Shown here one piece after another: positions 39,201 through 44,740 of a stretch of DNA of 64,000 nt. The DNA lies in the NCBI RefSeq assembly GCF_945859685.1, contig NC_079148.1:44651946-44715945 (forward strand), in the 5' to 3' direction. A model generated the notes under the pieces. It worked only from the letters and a program-made list of their open reading frames with translations. It ran no database searches and was not told the origin of the DNA. The DNA comes from Eupeodes corollae (Eukaryota; Arthropoda; Insecta; Diptera; Syrphidae). Within the stretch, counting starts at the first letter, position 1. Every line of letters starts with the position of its first letter. The translations under genes were made by a program, and so were the position numbers.

Positions 39201-40330
39201 TGCTAAAAACATAGATACAGCTTAATAAATACATCTATACAATATATATCTTTCGTTGATTACCAAAGAAGATTATAAATTGGAATATCCTGTAATTACA
39301 CCTCAAGAACCACCCCACCACAATGACTATGTTTATTTGTTTAATTCCTGTTGCTTCCGACAGATACGAAAAGATGGAGAGATAAAGCTTAATCAAGTGC
39401 TGATGATGATGAAGCAGATCGAATCATTCTACCATGATGCTTTACCGGGGAAACAGTTAATTATAGACACGAACACTGTGAACATCGCAGAAGTTTCAAT
39501 TCGAATGAAATATAAAATGGTGTGGGGAAGAATTTTTGTTTTTTTATATTTTCATCATCTTCATCATATTTTCCAAAAGGAACTTTTATAATTTCCTTTT
39601 CCTTTCTATTGCAGATGGAGACGATGTATACACTCGAATTCACACACACACAAATACATCTGTGTATCTAGAGTAATATTTTATTCATTAAGGCAAGGAG
39701 ATTGAAAACAGTAGTTGCAGAATTCGAAATGAATCTTCTATGCGTTTTCTACCCGCCCTAAAACATTACGAGTATACCTTAACTTATACATATACGTATG
39801 TCCTGTATGTGGAATAATAAAAGTCATACACCAGAGCATCATGGCAGAGCTTCGCTAGCGTAAGTGTATTTTTGTCTTACTTTTGGGTACCTGGGCCAGG
39901 ATCCACATGAATTTCAACGCCACCGCGCCGGAATAAATCAATTTTATTGCATGCGCCCGGATGAAAATAAAGAGGATGTTGAGAATCGGAAGCGATTCAA
40001 CTTCACCTTTACATCAGAAATATTGGATGTCGCTATAGAATCTACTATGCAAGGATACATACTCTCTCTATACAACTTGCCGAAAATGCCTTTAGCAGGA
40101 TATGATATACAAGAATAAGAAGAAGAAGAAGTAACAAAACAAAAATACACATGTATACACACATATATAAGTAAGGTATAACTATTATAATAATAAAACG
40201 TACCTGCGACAACGGTTTCCGAACGCTGGAGTCTGACGAGAACGTGCTCGATTAAGCCAACATCCGTGCATGCTTGAAGATTTCGCACACTTTTTCGCAG
40301 GATTGCAATGAATACACTCCAGATTTCAGC
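1..40330 (-). CDS. rg: rugose / neurobeachin orthologue, 17 internal exons (partial gene)
   Basis: This is the overall span of the host gene. Joined in descending order, the exons are 40330-40204, 31321-31221, 31108-31013, 22385-22264, 22077-21951, 21826-21707, 21591-21445, 19184-18797, 18637-18522, 14972-14832, 12722-12583, 12467-12254, 2593-2371, 2303-2161, 2080-1890, 1243-1053 and 242-1. They make 943 codons with no stop and matching phase at all 16 junctions. The protein follows vertebrate neurobeachin block by block ([85 protein letters not shown]). Neurobeachin is a large BEACH-family scaffold that binds PKA regulatory subunits and acts in membrane traffic and synapse function. In Drosophila it is rugose. 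The N-terminal exons and the C-terminal PH-BEACH-WD40 part are outside the window. Confidence 0.96.
243..1052. other. rugose intron p-q
   Basis: An AT-rich intron of 810 bp. I see no coding potential and no repeat other than homopolymer A and T runs. The perfect short duplication TACCTAGGT near 603 and 620 is probably local slippage. Confidence 0.7.
1053..1243 (-). CDS. rg: rugose exon p: helical-repeat region
   Basis: One base completes Lys, then [63 protein letters not shown], ending one base into Met at GTAAGT. TYNxLYEIxTE and HPEP.S are neurobeachin signatures. The acceptor is TTTTCAG. Confidence 0.96.
1244..1889. repeat. rugose intron o-p with three TGGCGCCCAAC motifs
   Basis: This 646-bp intron contains TGGCGCCCAAC exactly at 1501, 1586 and 1743. 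The same motif recurs in the 9.66 kb intron two introns upstream in the gene. The motif equals the complement of the 3' end of tRNA-Lys, including the CCA that is not encoded in eukaryotic tRNA genes. The surrounding sequence is too decayed to define an element. Confidence 0.6.
1890..2080 (-). CDS. rg: rugose exon o: helical-repeat region
   Basis: It opens [20 protein letters not shown], then [43 protein letters not shown], ending two bases into a Lys codon at donor GTATGT. The acceptor is ATCTAG. It matches the neurobeachin block DENIHDVLQLLVALMSEHP and what follows it. Confidence 0.96.
2161..2303 (-). CDS. rg: rugose exon n: helical-repeat region
   Basis: It completes the Asp codon and reads [47 protein letters not shown], ending at [20 protein letters not shown] is identical to the vertebrate block. 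It is separated from exon m by only 67 bp. Confidence 0.96.
2371..2593 (-). CDS. rg: rugose exon m: helical-repeat region
   Basis: It begins [20 protein letters not shown] directly after GTGGCAG. It continues [54 protein letters not shown], ending one base into Asp at GTAAGT. The DHxLFNPxxWIxTPAxVQ and [17 protein letters not shown] motifs fit neurobeachin. Confidence 0.96.
2594..3600. other. rugose intron l-m, first part: AT-rich sequence and two primer-binding-site-like repeats
   Basis: No coding signal is visible here. Near the end, TGGCGCC(C/G)AACGTGAG occurs at 3135 and 3233, 98 bp apart, each followed by AT-rich sequence starting A(A/T)TA(A/T)C. This suggests a tandem unit of about 100 bp. 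Confidence 0.55.
3607..3925 (-). repeat. tRNA-derived SINE, copy 1 (full-length-like)
   Basis: Read on the minus strand, the head near 3900-3830 shows an A-box-like TGGTTAATGTGTTGGACTG followed about 25 bp later by a perfect pol III B box, GGTTCGATCCC. A tRNA-unrelated body follows, ending near 3615 in CAACGGACTGTTG. The same body occurs at 61848-62150 and 32857-33039. It inserted between units of the primer-binding-site-like repeats. It is the most diverged of the three copies. Confidence 0.8.
3931..4459. repeat. primer-binding-site-like tandem units (second cluster)
   Basis: TGGCGCCCAACGCAAG starts at 3931. A decayed unit starts at 4036, 105 bp later. Both are preceded by TTAAT, as at 3233. 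The 3' neighbour of this family appears at 6035, after the Tc3-like insertion. Confidence 0.5.
4460..5972 (+). mobile_element. Tc3-like (Tc1/mariner) transposon with paired terminal inverted repeats
   Basis: The left end (4460-4565) and the right end (5867-5972) are inverted repeats of about 106 bp starting CACTGCGGGYCATAA. Both contain the exact internal block GTAAAATCGATATTTCTCCC. A TA dinucleotide flanks each end (4458-4459 and 5973-5974), the target duplication expected of this superfamily. The element is 1513 bp. It carries one transposase gene, now broken (4792-5681). Both ends are recognisable, so only the transposase is clearly dead. Confidence 0.92.
4792..5681 (+). pseudogene. broken Tc3-like transposase
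   Basis: It starts [20 protein letters not shown] and meets a stop after SCRAK (around 4873). After a shift, homology resumes with the HTH-linker region ([20 protein letters not shown]...). A second shift near 5216 leads to the catalytic part, [20 protein letters not shown] and [13 protein letters not shown]. After SVFPKL it jumps to [20 protein letters not shown]. The segment that should hold the second catalytic Asp (QQDNA..H) is therefore deleted. The WPPYSPDxNIxEN signature is kept. The gene cannot make an active enzyme. Confidence 0.9.
5975..8325. other. rugose intron l-m, middle part
   Basis: A decayed primer-binding-site-like unit begins at 6035 (TGGCACCCTACGTGGGATTATC). Otherwise the sequence is AT-rich with simple triplet repeats: GTCGTC/GATGATG near 7330-7420 and GATGATGATGATGATGA near 7838. 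No coding exon could be supported. Confidence 0.5.
8330..9930 (-). mobile_element. LOA/R1-like non-LTR retrotransposon, 3' fragment with RNase H (copy 1)
   Basis: On the minus strand it begins, truncated, just downstream of the RT catalytic box, with [20 protein letters not shown] and [17 protein letters not shown]. It runs through the thumb region ([20 protein letters not shown]) into an RNase H domain. All four acidic RNase H residues are present in context: [26 protein letters not shown] and [10 protein letters not shown] (near 8895). Frameshifts occur near 9670 and 8950. It is 5'-truncated near 9930. About 85-90% similar by eye to the copy at 42447-44740 (not computed). Confidence 0.88.
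9931..12253. other. rugose intron l-m, last part
   Basis: Very AT-rich, with many A and T runs and no supported coding exon. A short RT remnant is listed separately at 12105-12160. Confidence 0.6.
12105..12160 (-). pseudogene. tiny reverse-transcriptase remnant
   Basis: The minus strand reads [18 protein letters not shown], which resembles the conserved RT block GVPQGSxLGPxLFxxxIND. Nothing convincing surrounds it, so this is a very old or very short fragment. Confidence 0.4.
12254..12467 (-). CDS. rg: rugose exon l: helical-repeat region
   Basis: One base completes Cys, then [71 protein letters not shown], then GTAAGT. It matches the vertebrate segment with GFLVI..L..SSR.H.T..VL..FL...KYL. 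It is separated from exon k by 115 bp. The following intron, 9.66 kb, is the most transposon-laden on this side of the gene. Confidence 0.95.
12583..12722 (-). CDS. rg: rugose exon k: helical-repeat (DUF4704-like) region, start
   Basis: It begins [20 protein letters not shown], then [26 protein letters not shown], and ends two bases into a Cys codon at GTAAGT. The [14 protein letters not shown] block is diagnostic for neurobeachin and its paralogue LRBA. The short linker [13 protein letters not shown] differs from vertebrates. Confidence 0.95.
13140..14640. repeat. degenerate tandem repeats in rugose intron j-k
   Basis: Two units, starting near 13719 and 13943 (period 224 bp), share AACTGGTCTAAAAGAAATTG and the following RAATT...ATTCTAAA and CAAAATTAYAGCCTA blocks. 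Further TGGTATAAA and TGGTCTAA cores recur near 14053, 14206, 14373, 14453 and 14520. A GTGGCGCAACATTC motif lies at 13154. There is no coding capacity. Confidence 0.55.
14832..14972 (-). CDS. rg: rugose exon j: last part of ConA-like domain
   Basis: This is a 47-codon phase 0-0 exon reading [47 protein letters not shown], then GTGAGT. It matches the neurobeachin blocks VLYDGKL, QLCLxSSPK and SPHALMLQ. The acceptor is TTTTACAG. Confidence 0.96.
14973..17325. other. rugose intron i-j, first part
   Basis: An AT-rich intron with no supported coding exon, ending in an (AATAAA)n-like tract near 17220-17260. Confidence 0.6.
17326..18120 (+). mobile_element. RTE-like non-LTR retrotransposon, broken copy 1
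   Basis: The plus strand shows [29 protein letters not shown] and IGPYQRG, the RT fingers motif. There is then an internal shift, and fragments equivalent to the later RT region. The end is shared with the copy at 55660-57200: TTGGAGCGCGAAACTGGAGA...GCTAGATG. It finishes in GTAAGTAAGTAAG at 18104-18117. Terminal TAAG repeats at the 3' end suggest target-primed retrotransposition with a short tandem-repeat tail rather than poly(A). Confidence 0.82.
18104..18117 (+). repeat. TAAG tandem tail of RTE-like copy 1
   Basis: GGTAAGTAAGTAAG at the exact 3' end of the element. The second copy ends in the same repeat at 57180, which shows that the tail belongs to the family. Confidence 0.75.
18121..18521. 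other. rugose intron i-j, part next to exon i
   Basis: AT-rich intronic sequence with no recognisable feature. The long open minus frame here is only readthrough of exon i past its donor. Confidence 0.6.
18522..18637 (-). CDS. rg: rugose exon i: insertion between ConA-like strands
   Basis: Two bases complete an Asp codon, then [38 protein letters not shown], followed by donor GTAAGC. The acceptor ends CTGAAG. The exon is in phase with both neighbours. It carries a basic LRKIS motif of the kind preferred by basophilic kinases such as PKA or PKC; that reading is inference. With the previous exon it inserts a fly-type linker inside the ConA-like domain. Confidence 0.88.
18797..19184 (-). CDS. 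rg: rugose exon h: ConA-like domain strand plus Ser/Thr-rich insertion
   Basis: The longest exon seen here (388 bp). It starts [19 protein letters not shown], equivalent to the vertebrate STFKFKSESD...HHK segment. It then runs into about 110 residues with no vertebrate counterpart that I know of: an acidic [15 protein letters not shown] patch, a helical [20 protein letters not shown] stretch, and a Ser/Thr/Ala-rich low-complexity tract. It ends LYSASTG with one base carried over. The donor, GTAGAT, is the weakest of the set. Confidence 0.9.
19185..21444. other. rugose intron g-h
   Basis: A 2.26 kb AT-rich intron. Its only recognisable content is a decayed reverse-transcriptase fragment at 19725-20035. 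Confidence 0.65.
19725..20035 (-). pseudogene. decayed non-LTR reverse-transcriptase fragment
   Basis: On the minus strand I read QHGFVSLL at the start. After a shift comes [20 protein letters not shown] and then [20 protein letters not shown]. These are the RT blocks QHGF..GRST, D(F/Y)xKAFDxVxH and GVPQGSxLGPxLF in the right order. Several stops interrupt it. It most resembles the family at 58950-60240. Confidence 0.7.
21445..21591 (-). CDS. rg: rugose exon g: ConA-like domain
   Basis: This is a 49-codon phase 0-0 exon reading [49 protein letters not shown], then GTAAGT. The VFCGQ...YxFSEAL and LGPGYK motifs match neurobeachin. The acceptor follows a short AAACAAAAG stretch. That is a weak polypyrimidine tract compared with the neighbouring exons, but the reading frame fixes the junction. 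Confidence 0.94.
21707..21826 (-). CDS. rg: rugose exon f: ConA-like domain
   Basis: This is a 40-codon phase 0-0 exon reading [40 protein letters not shown], between TTTAG and GTAAGT. The IYNRWxxSEIxCxVNGQL block is a strong neurobeachin signature. Confidence 0.96.
21951..22077 (-). CDS. rg: rugose exon e: ConA-like domain
   Basis: The first base completes a Cys codon. The frame then reads [42 protein letters not shown], up to donor GTAAGT. Apart from conservative changes, this is the vertebrate neurobeachin sequence for the same beta-sandwich segment. The acceptor is TTCTAG. Confidence 0.96.
22264..22385 (-). CDS. rg: rugose exon d: ConA-like (LamG/pentraxin fold) domain, first part
   Basis: It begins GCA ATG GTC after CCAATAG and reads [40 protein letters not shown], ending two bases into a Cys codon at GTAAGT. 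The LPPxAKWPYxNGFTxxTWFR motif marks the start of the ConA-like domain in neurobeachin and LRBA. Exons d to g are separated by introns of only 115-186 bp. Confidence 0.96.
22386..28070. other. rugose intron c-d, first part
   Basis: AT-rich with simple repeats: an ATC/ATA triplet tract near 22130-22160 (just inside the neighbouring intron) and (CT)n near 23438. A 125-codon plus-strand open frame at 23781-24158 has no recognisable motif and overlaps a minus frame of similar length, so I do not call it a gene. Confidence 0.55.
28075..28147. repeat. short interspersed repeat, copy 1
   Basis: After an A run it reads GGCTGGGATGTGACCCACAC, TGATAA, then TTCCCATTCCGTC...GACTGTC. The same string with about 80% identity by eye occurs at 55220-55286, again directly after an A-rich run. 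The family is unidentified. The reverse complement has a weak pol III B-box resemblance (GGGTCACATCC). Confidence 0.5.
28185..29325 (-). mobile_element. family A non-LTR retrotransposon, 5'-truncated copy 1
   Basis: On the minus strand it is the RT second half: a decayed ALDISKAFD-type segment near 29090, a [12 protein letters not shown] block near 28950, then FADY where FADD is expected (near 28850), then the C-terminal [20 protein letters not shown], [21 protein letters not shown]. The 5' truncation near 29325 adjoins an A/T-rich stretch. Orthologous sequence is present in copies at 35.4-38.1, 47.5-48.6, 50.5-51.6 and 62.5-64.0 kb. Confidence 0.85.
29326..31012. other. rugose intron c-d, last part
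   Basis: AT-rich, with a GA microsatellite (AAAGAGAGAGAGAGAGAGAAGG near 30357). No supported gene. Confidence 0.55.
31013..31108 (-). CDS. rg: rugose exon c: end of armadillo-like segment, lead into ConA-like domain
   Basis: This is a phase 0-0 exon of 32 codons: [20 protein letters not shown], then [12 protein letters not shown], flanked by TTTCAG and GTAAGT. It matches the neurobeachin stretch that ends in FFNFPG just before the ConA-like domain. An 8.6 kb intron follows, holding a family A LINE copy. Confidence 0.94.
31221..31321 (-). CDS. rg: rugose exon b: armadillo-like segment
   Basis: Acceptor TTTTTGCAG is followed by two bases that complete the Asp codon begun in the exon at 40204-40330. 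The frame reads [20 protein letters not shown] and then [13 protein letters not shown] before donor GTAAGA. The [21 protein letters not shown] block is a hallmark of the neurobeachin N-terminus. The 112-bp intron to the next exon is short compared with the 8.9 kb intron upstream. Confidence 0.95.
31790..32430 (+). pseudogene. decayed IS630/Tc1-mariner-type transposase relic
   Basis: The plus-strand frames show an HTH-like segment, [20 protein letters not shown] followed by VRRSRTQ, reminiscent of the KFxxTGxVxDxxRxGRPRT linker. Later, [20 protein letters not shown] resembles the catalytic WPPRSPDLxPxDFYLWG block, with the catalytic Asp lost. Stops are frequent and no inverted ends were found. 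Confidence 0.45.
32857..33039 (-). repeat. tRNA-derived SINE, copy 2 (body only, head missing)
   Basis: It shares the SINE body with the copy at 61848-62150, with about 7 differences in 175 bp by eye, from ATCAAATGGGGTGGCGCAAC to ATTACTCTTGAA. It then stops, so the tRNA-like head is missing. This fits 5' truncation during insertion. The high identity points to recent activity. Confidence 0.8.
33040..35339. other. rugose intron a-b, middle part
   Basis: AT-rich. The only oddity is a GC-richer open minus frame at 33677-33967, starting [20 protein letters not shown]. It is lysine-rich and followed by a possible donor (GTATAC near 33758), but I recognise no family, so it stays unassigned. Confidence 0.4.
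35340..38130 (-). mobile_element. family A non-LTR retrotransposon, longest copy (copy 2), endonuclease plus RT, broken
   Basis: Reading the minus strand from 38130: endonuclease fragments ([58 protein letters not shown]). After shifts comes the linker with [20 protein letters not shown] and [18 protein letters not shown], then an intact [14 protein letters not shown] active-site box near 36120. The C-terminal [30 protein letters not shown] closes it. Several frameshifts and stops make it non-functional. It sits in the rugose intron in the same orientation as the gene. Confidence 0.88.
38131..40203. other. rugose intron a-b, last part, with an unassigned plus-strand ORF
   Basis: AT-rich. A plus-strand frame at 39256-39519 encodes about 88 residues ([20 protein letters not shown] ... 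[20 protein letters not shown]). It meets a possible donor (GTGTGG at 39521). A strong acceptor, TTTCTATTGCAG, ends at 39614, followed by [20 protein letters not shown] and a stop. I recognise no family; it may be chance. Confidence 0.3.
40204..40330 (-). CDS. rg: rugose exon a: start of N-terminal armadillo-like segment
   Basis: The exon opens in phase 0 after a clear polypyrimidine tract and CAG. It reads [20 protein letters not shown]... through [13 protein letters not shown] and ends one base into an Asp codon at donor GTACGT. It matches the vertebrate neurobeachin block AEIWS.F.AIL.KS.RNLQ. In the vertebrate protein the preceding residues encode the conserved start of the N-terminal helical repeats. 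I find no such exon between here and 64000, so the intron upstream is at least 23.6 kb. Confidence 0.95.
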
Positions 40331-41514
40331 CTGCAAAGAAAAAAAAAACAATGTTGAATAAATAAGTTTTATACCCAAAGGGTCGTCCTTTGGGAACATC
40401 ATACACTATCTACATATATTTGAATACGTCAAAAATACATCCGAAAATTGTATGTTTTATTAAAAAGAAAATCAAAATGGATCGATATGAGTATAAAAAC
40501 ATATGTGTTTTCTTTTTTTTTTGAGACGAAGATTGAATAAAATAATAAAACAAAAGAAATTGTTTTTTAATCCGAAGTGACAACAATAAGTACAAAAGTT
40601 TGGTAAGTCTGATGTCAGTTTTTTTCGCTTACCCAATTTCAAAGATTTTCCCAAAATTCTACAAATTAACATCTTTTTTTCAAAGGGATCTTATTTATAA
40701 CTTATTCTCCATGGGATAACTCGTTATTATTTAAATTACCTATGTTTTTGTGTTTAAAACCAATAATTTTTTTAATAATCTTTTATATGTGTGTACTTTA
40801 ATTTTTGCTTAAAATAAATAAATACTCTTAGGCGTATACGTACTTTTATTTAATTTTATTTTCGATATAAAACTATTAATTCATTTTTATTTTTGGAAGA
40901 TAATTTTAAATATTACTACAATAATGAACTGAAAACAATGGATCCCTATCGGTCCATACTATATATAACTTAAGAGCTAAATTTAAATTCTTTATAAATC
41001 AAATTGAACTTCTTAAAGTTACAATGTATCATAAAATAGAGTTGGCTTAAAACAATTAAAAAAAAATAATAATTTTATAAAAAAGAATACTTAAATTATT
41101 TTAAAGCAGAAAAAAACAATTTTTTTTTGTAATATTTGACAGAACAACATTTTAACAAGAACCACGTTAAGACATGTGTTTATACATAGATTTCACTTAC
41201 ATTGAATTATTTTCTCTTTTCATCATATCACTCTGCCATAAAATATTGAAATGTCAAGGAAGTCACATTGATAAAATTAAATAATAGTAACGCTTTAACC
41301 AATTAACTTTAAAATTAGTATATTAATTTTGAAAATATTTGTTTAGGTATTAATTTAAAATTAGAACAATATTAAAAAAAATGTTTTTATTTCTCAAAAA
41401 TAAGTTTTTTTTGTTGAGAAGAAAAATACTTTTACAATTTTTGTTCTATTCGATTTTTCGGGAATAATAAATCAGAAGTAGAATCTTCGTTGTTAATTGT
41501 GTATGAAAGTCAAC
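40331..41514. other. intron or flank upstream of the first visible rugose exon
   Basis: Very AT-rich. It begins with the polypyrimidine-like tract of the exon at 40204-40330 and shows nothing else recognisable. Confidence 0.6.
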
Positions 41515-42170
41515 TTTTATTGTTTGAATATATATTTACAAAAAGTATTTCAATCCACTTTTTCAAACGATATTCAATAGCATCGATACCCTGTTTGTAG
41601 TGAGAACCATCGAGCTCTTCAAAATAGCCATCAATTGTAGACTTTATTGTTGGCAAATCTTTTACCACCGAGAAATGTTTTTTAAGTTTGGAAACAGAAA
41701 ATAATCCAAGAGGGCTTAATCTGGTGAATGCTGTACGTCAGAACGCAATTCGAACTTTAACTCATTTATTTTGGCCATTTCGATAACGGATGTGTGAAGT
41801 GATGAATTCTCTTGAAGAAACAAAACTTTCTTTTTAACCAAATGCGGACATTGTTTCGATTGATTTCGTCAAGCCAAAATTTTTGCAATAAGTTCGCATA
41901 ATATTCGCCATTGATTTTTTTTCCTTTCTAAAGATAATCAATGATATTATCCGATGCGAAACTAAAAAAACTGACGCCATGACCTTGCCCGCAGATGGAA
42001 CTGTTTTCGCCTTCTTTGCAGCCAATTCATTCCTACCAGGTGTTAAGTGATAGACCCATTATTTATGCATAGTAATAAACTGACGCAAAAACTCTGCTTT
42101 ATTTTGATGTCTTCTAGCTCTTGGACTTTCAGTCGACGGTCACCCAATACCATCTTTTCTTCACCGTATT
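41515..42170 (-). pseudogene. mariner-family transposase pseudogene
   Basis: On the minus strand, from 42160: FLRQFITMHKxWVYHLTPGR, then KKAKTVPSAGKVMASVF, MANIMRTYCKNF, VLFLQENSSLHTSVIEMAKI, HSPDxALLDYFLFPNLKKHF, then STIDGYFEELDGSHYKQGID. These are the mariner blocks D34D in order. The first catalytic position reads MHK instead of MDE, the second LQEN instead of HQDN, and a stop follows the third. It is dead. No terminal inverted repeats were recognised. Confidence 0.88.
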
Positions 42171-42446
42171 GGGTGTGGTCACTTTATTTAGTCGACAACT
42201 AATATATTCGTTTTGGCAACACTTACGACCTCGTTAAAACTCTTCCACCCAGTATTTTATTATTGTAAACGAAGGAAAAGGCTCCCCAGAGAAGAATGTA
42301 GCTCCGCCTTTCAAAAGAAAGTATTAGATAACATAACGTTGACCAAATTATTGCATGTTTATACAAATCCACAGAAAGCATTCACTATACCGATATCGAT
42401 ACCTGACAAACAAATACTTGACTTCAAACTTAAGCTTTAAAAAGTT

Positions 42447-44740
42447 GGTAGGTAGGTAGGTAGAAATGAGCGATCTCAAGGCAACCTAGCCTGAGATATA
42501 ATTAGCGCTGTAGTTCGTCGTTTTAATACCAAAAACTCGTTTGACCTGTGATAGAAAGGAAAAGATTTATAGAGAAGCTTCATAGCGATTATGTTATTCA
42601 GGCTCGCAAGCTCATCGCGACATTACTGGACCAATTTAGATAAAGATGTGGCCGCGTTAATGGCTTTGACAGCTGCCTGACTGTCTGTAAAGATAGCCGT
42701 ATTTCGGTTTTGGTTTGGGCCTCCCTTATTGCCAGCAGTTCAGGTTGAAAAACGCTAGCAAAGTCAGGAAGCCTAAGGGATTTAGCTACATTTAGGGACT
42801 CAGAAAAGATCCCAGAACCAACTCCGCACTCCATTTTTGAGCCTTCAGTAAAGACGGTTGTGTCGAAACCTATCGACACGATGTCATCTTATCAATCTTC
42901 CCTGGATGGAAAAATAACCTTAAAACCCTTACTAAAGCCCAAAGTAGGAGTGCAGTAGTCAGTGTTTACCGAGATGACATCTGAGGAATCAATGCTGCTT
43001 AAAATAAGGTTTTGACAACCAGCTGTTTGATTGCTTCAGCCTAATAGCGCTGCAGGAAACTATGTATTTAATAAAAAGGTCGATTGGTAGAAGATCCAAA
43101 ATAACGTTTAAGGCGTCCGTTGGGCAAGTACGCATGGCCCCTGTGGTGCCCACGCAAGGTTTTCTCAGAACCTTCTTTTGCTTATCAATATTATAGGCTT
43201 TGCTAAGAGCAGGCCACCACACAATCGAACCATATGTTAAGATTGGACATACTACGGCTGTGTACGTCCATAAAATAATCTTCGACTGAAGTCCCCACTT
43301 TTTGCCGAAAGTTTTGCTGCAGCCGTAGAAGGCAACACAGGTTTTCTTAACCCGTACTTCAATATATAGCTTCCAGTTTAGTTTAGGGTCGAGTATAACT
43401 CCCAAATATTTTGCACTGGAAGACAATGATAGGATTTGATCGTTGAGTCGAGGTATCGTAGAGGGCGGTACTAAAGTTTTGGTGGTAAAGAGCAACAGTT
43501 CAGTTTTACTTTGGTTAACTCCTAGTCTTCAACTCGTGGCCCATCTGCTAACATTCTTCAAAGCTGACTCCGTGATTTCACTAATCATAGAGGTGTACTT
43601 TCCTGACACCAATAGCACCAAATCATGCGCATAGGCTACCGCCTTCACTCCACATCTCTCTAATTTAACGAGAATTGTATCCATGACCAGAAGCCATAGA
43701 AGAGGCGACAGGACACCACCCTGGAGTTCCCCTACTCACGTGTTTTGTTGCGATTGTATCGCCTAGAGGCTCGAATCTCCCTACCACTGAGCATGGAAAT
43801 AATCCATTCTCGAATGAAGTCTTCAACACTGAACTTAACGCGCGATTCCACTTGTTAAAAGCATCTTTTATGTCTAGGAAGGTAGCATTCTTCATAATGG
43901 ATTGTTTGTTCTACAGTACGCAATACCTCATGGAGGGCAGCCTCCGTAGATTTGCCCTTAAGATAAGCATGCTGAGAGCTTTCGAGAGGTCGTCCAACTA
44001 GGATTTTTCTAATATGGTAATCAAAAATGTACTCCAAGGTTTTAAGCACAAAAGATGTTAAGCTTATTTGTCTAAAATCCTTCGCGGATTCGTGACCTCG
44101 CCTACACACTTTCGGGATAAAAACTACTTTGATCTGTCTCCACGACATGGGCACATGTTTGAGAAGGAGGCATCCTTTGAAAATTTGTTCCAGGAACGGA
44201 GCTGCGACATCATGCAACTTTTGAAGCATAACTGGCAGTTTGCCATCCATGACTGGGGATTTATATGGACGAAAAGTATTGATGGCCCACAAAATATTTT
44301 CTCTGGTTATAACGGAATTGACTTGCTTCACATGAGCTACGTTTAGCTCTGTGGTTACAAGCGGTTCGGGGTTATTACTCTCGCAACCCGGAAAGTGCGT
44401 CTTCATCAGTAGCTCAAGAGATTCGGCTGGAGAGGCTGTCCAGGTTCCATCAGGCTTTTTAAGAAGTGAAGGATTACAATGTTCCTTCGATAAAACTTTG
44501 CTGAGCCTTGCGGAGTCCTTTATGTCTTCGATTGATTGACAGTATTCTCTCCAGCCTTGTCTTTTGGCTGATGACTGGGCTTGCTTGTTAATTTTATGAG
44601 ATACCTTATACGGTTGGTAAAACTTATGTTTGCGGCAGATATTGAAAATTGTCCTCGTCATTTTCCTAAGACTGGACAGTTCTTCATTCCACCAAAAAGG
44701 AATGGTTTTACAGCTATATTTAACTGGGCAAGAGACTCAG
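42447..44740 (-). mobile_element. LOA/R1-like non-LTR retrotransposon, copy 2, RT plus broken RNase H
   Basis: On the minus strand from 44740: the lead-in IPFWWNEELSSLRKMTRTIF, then RQIKVVFIPKVCRRGHESAK, DFRQISLTSFVLKTLEYIF, SSQHAYLKGKSTEAALHEVL, FLDIKDAFN, TKHVSRGTPGWCPVAS. The active site reads YAHD instead of YADD (near 43635). The thumb and RNase H parts match copy 1, but a segment between 42590 and 42610 has lost the last RNase H region. The plus-strand left end is (GGTA)4 at 42447-42463, so the element ends in a TACC-type tandem tail. Confidence 0.88.
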
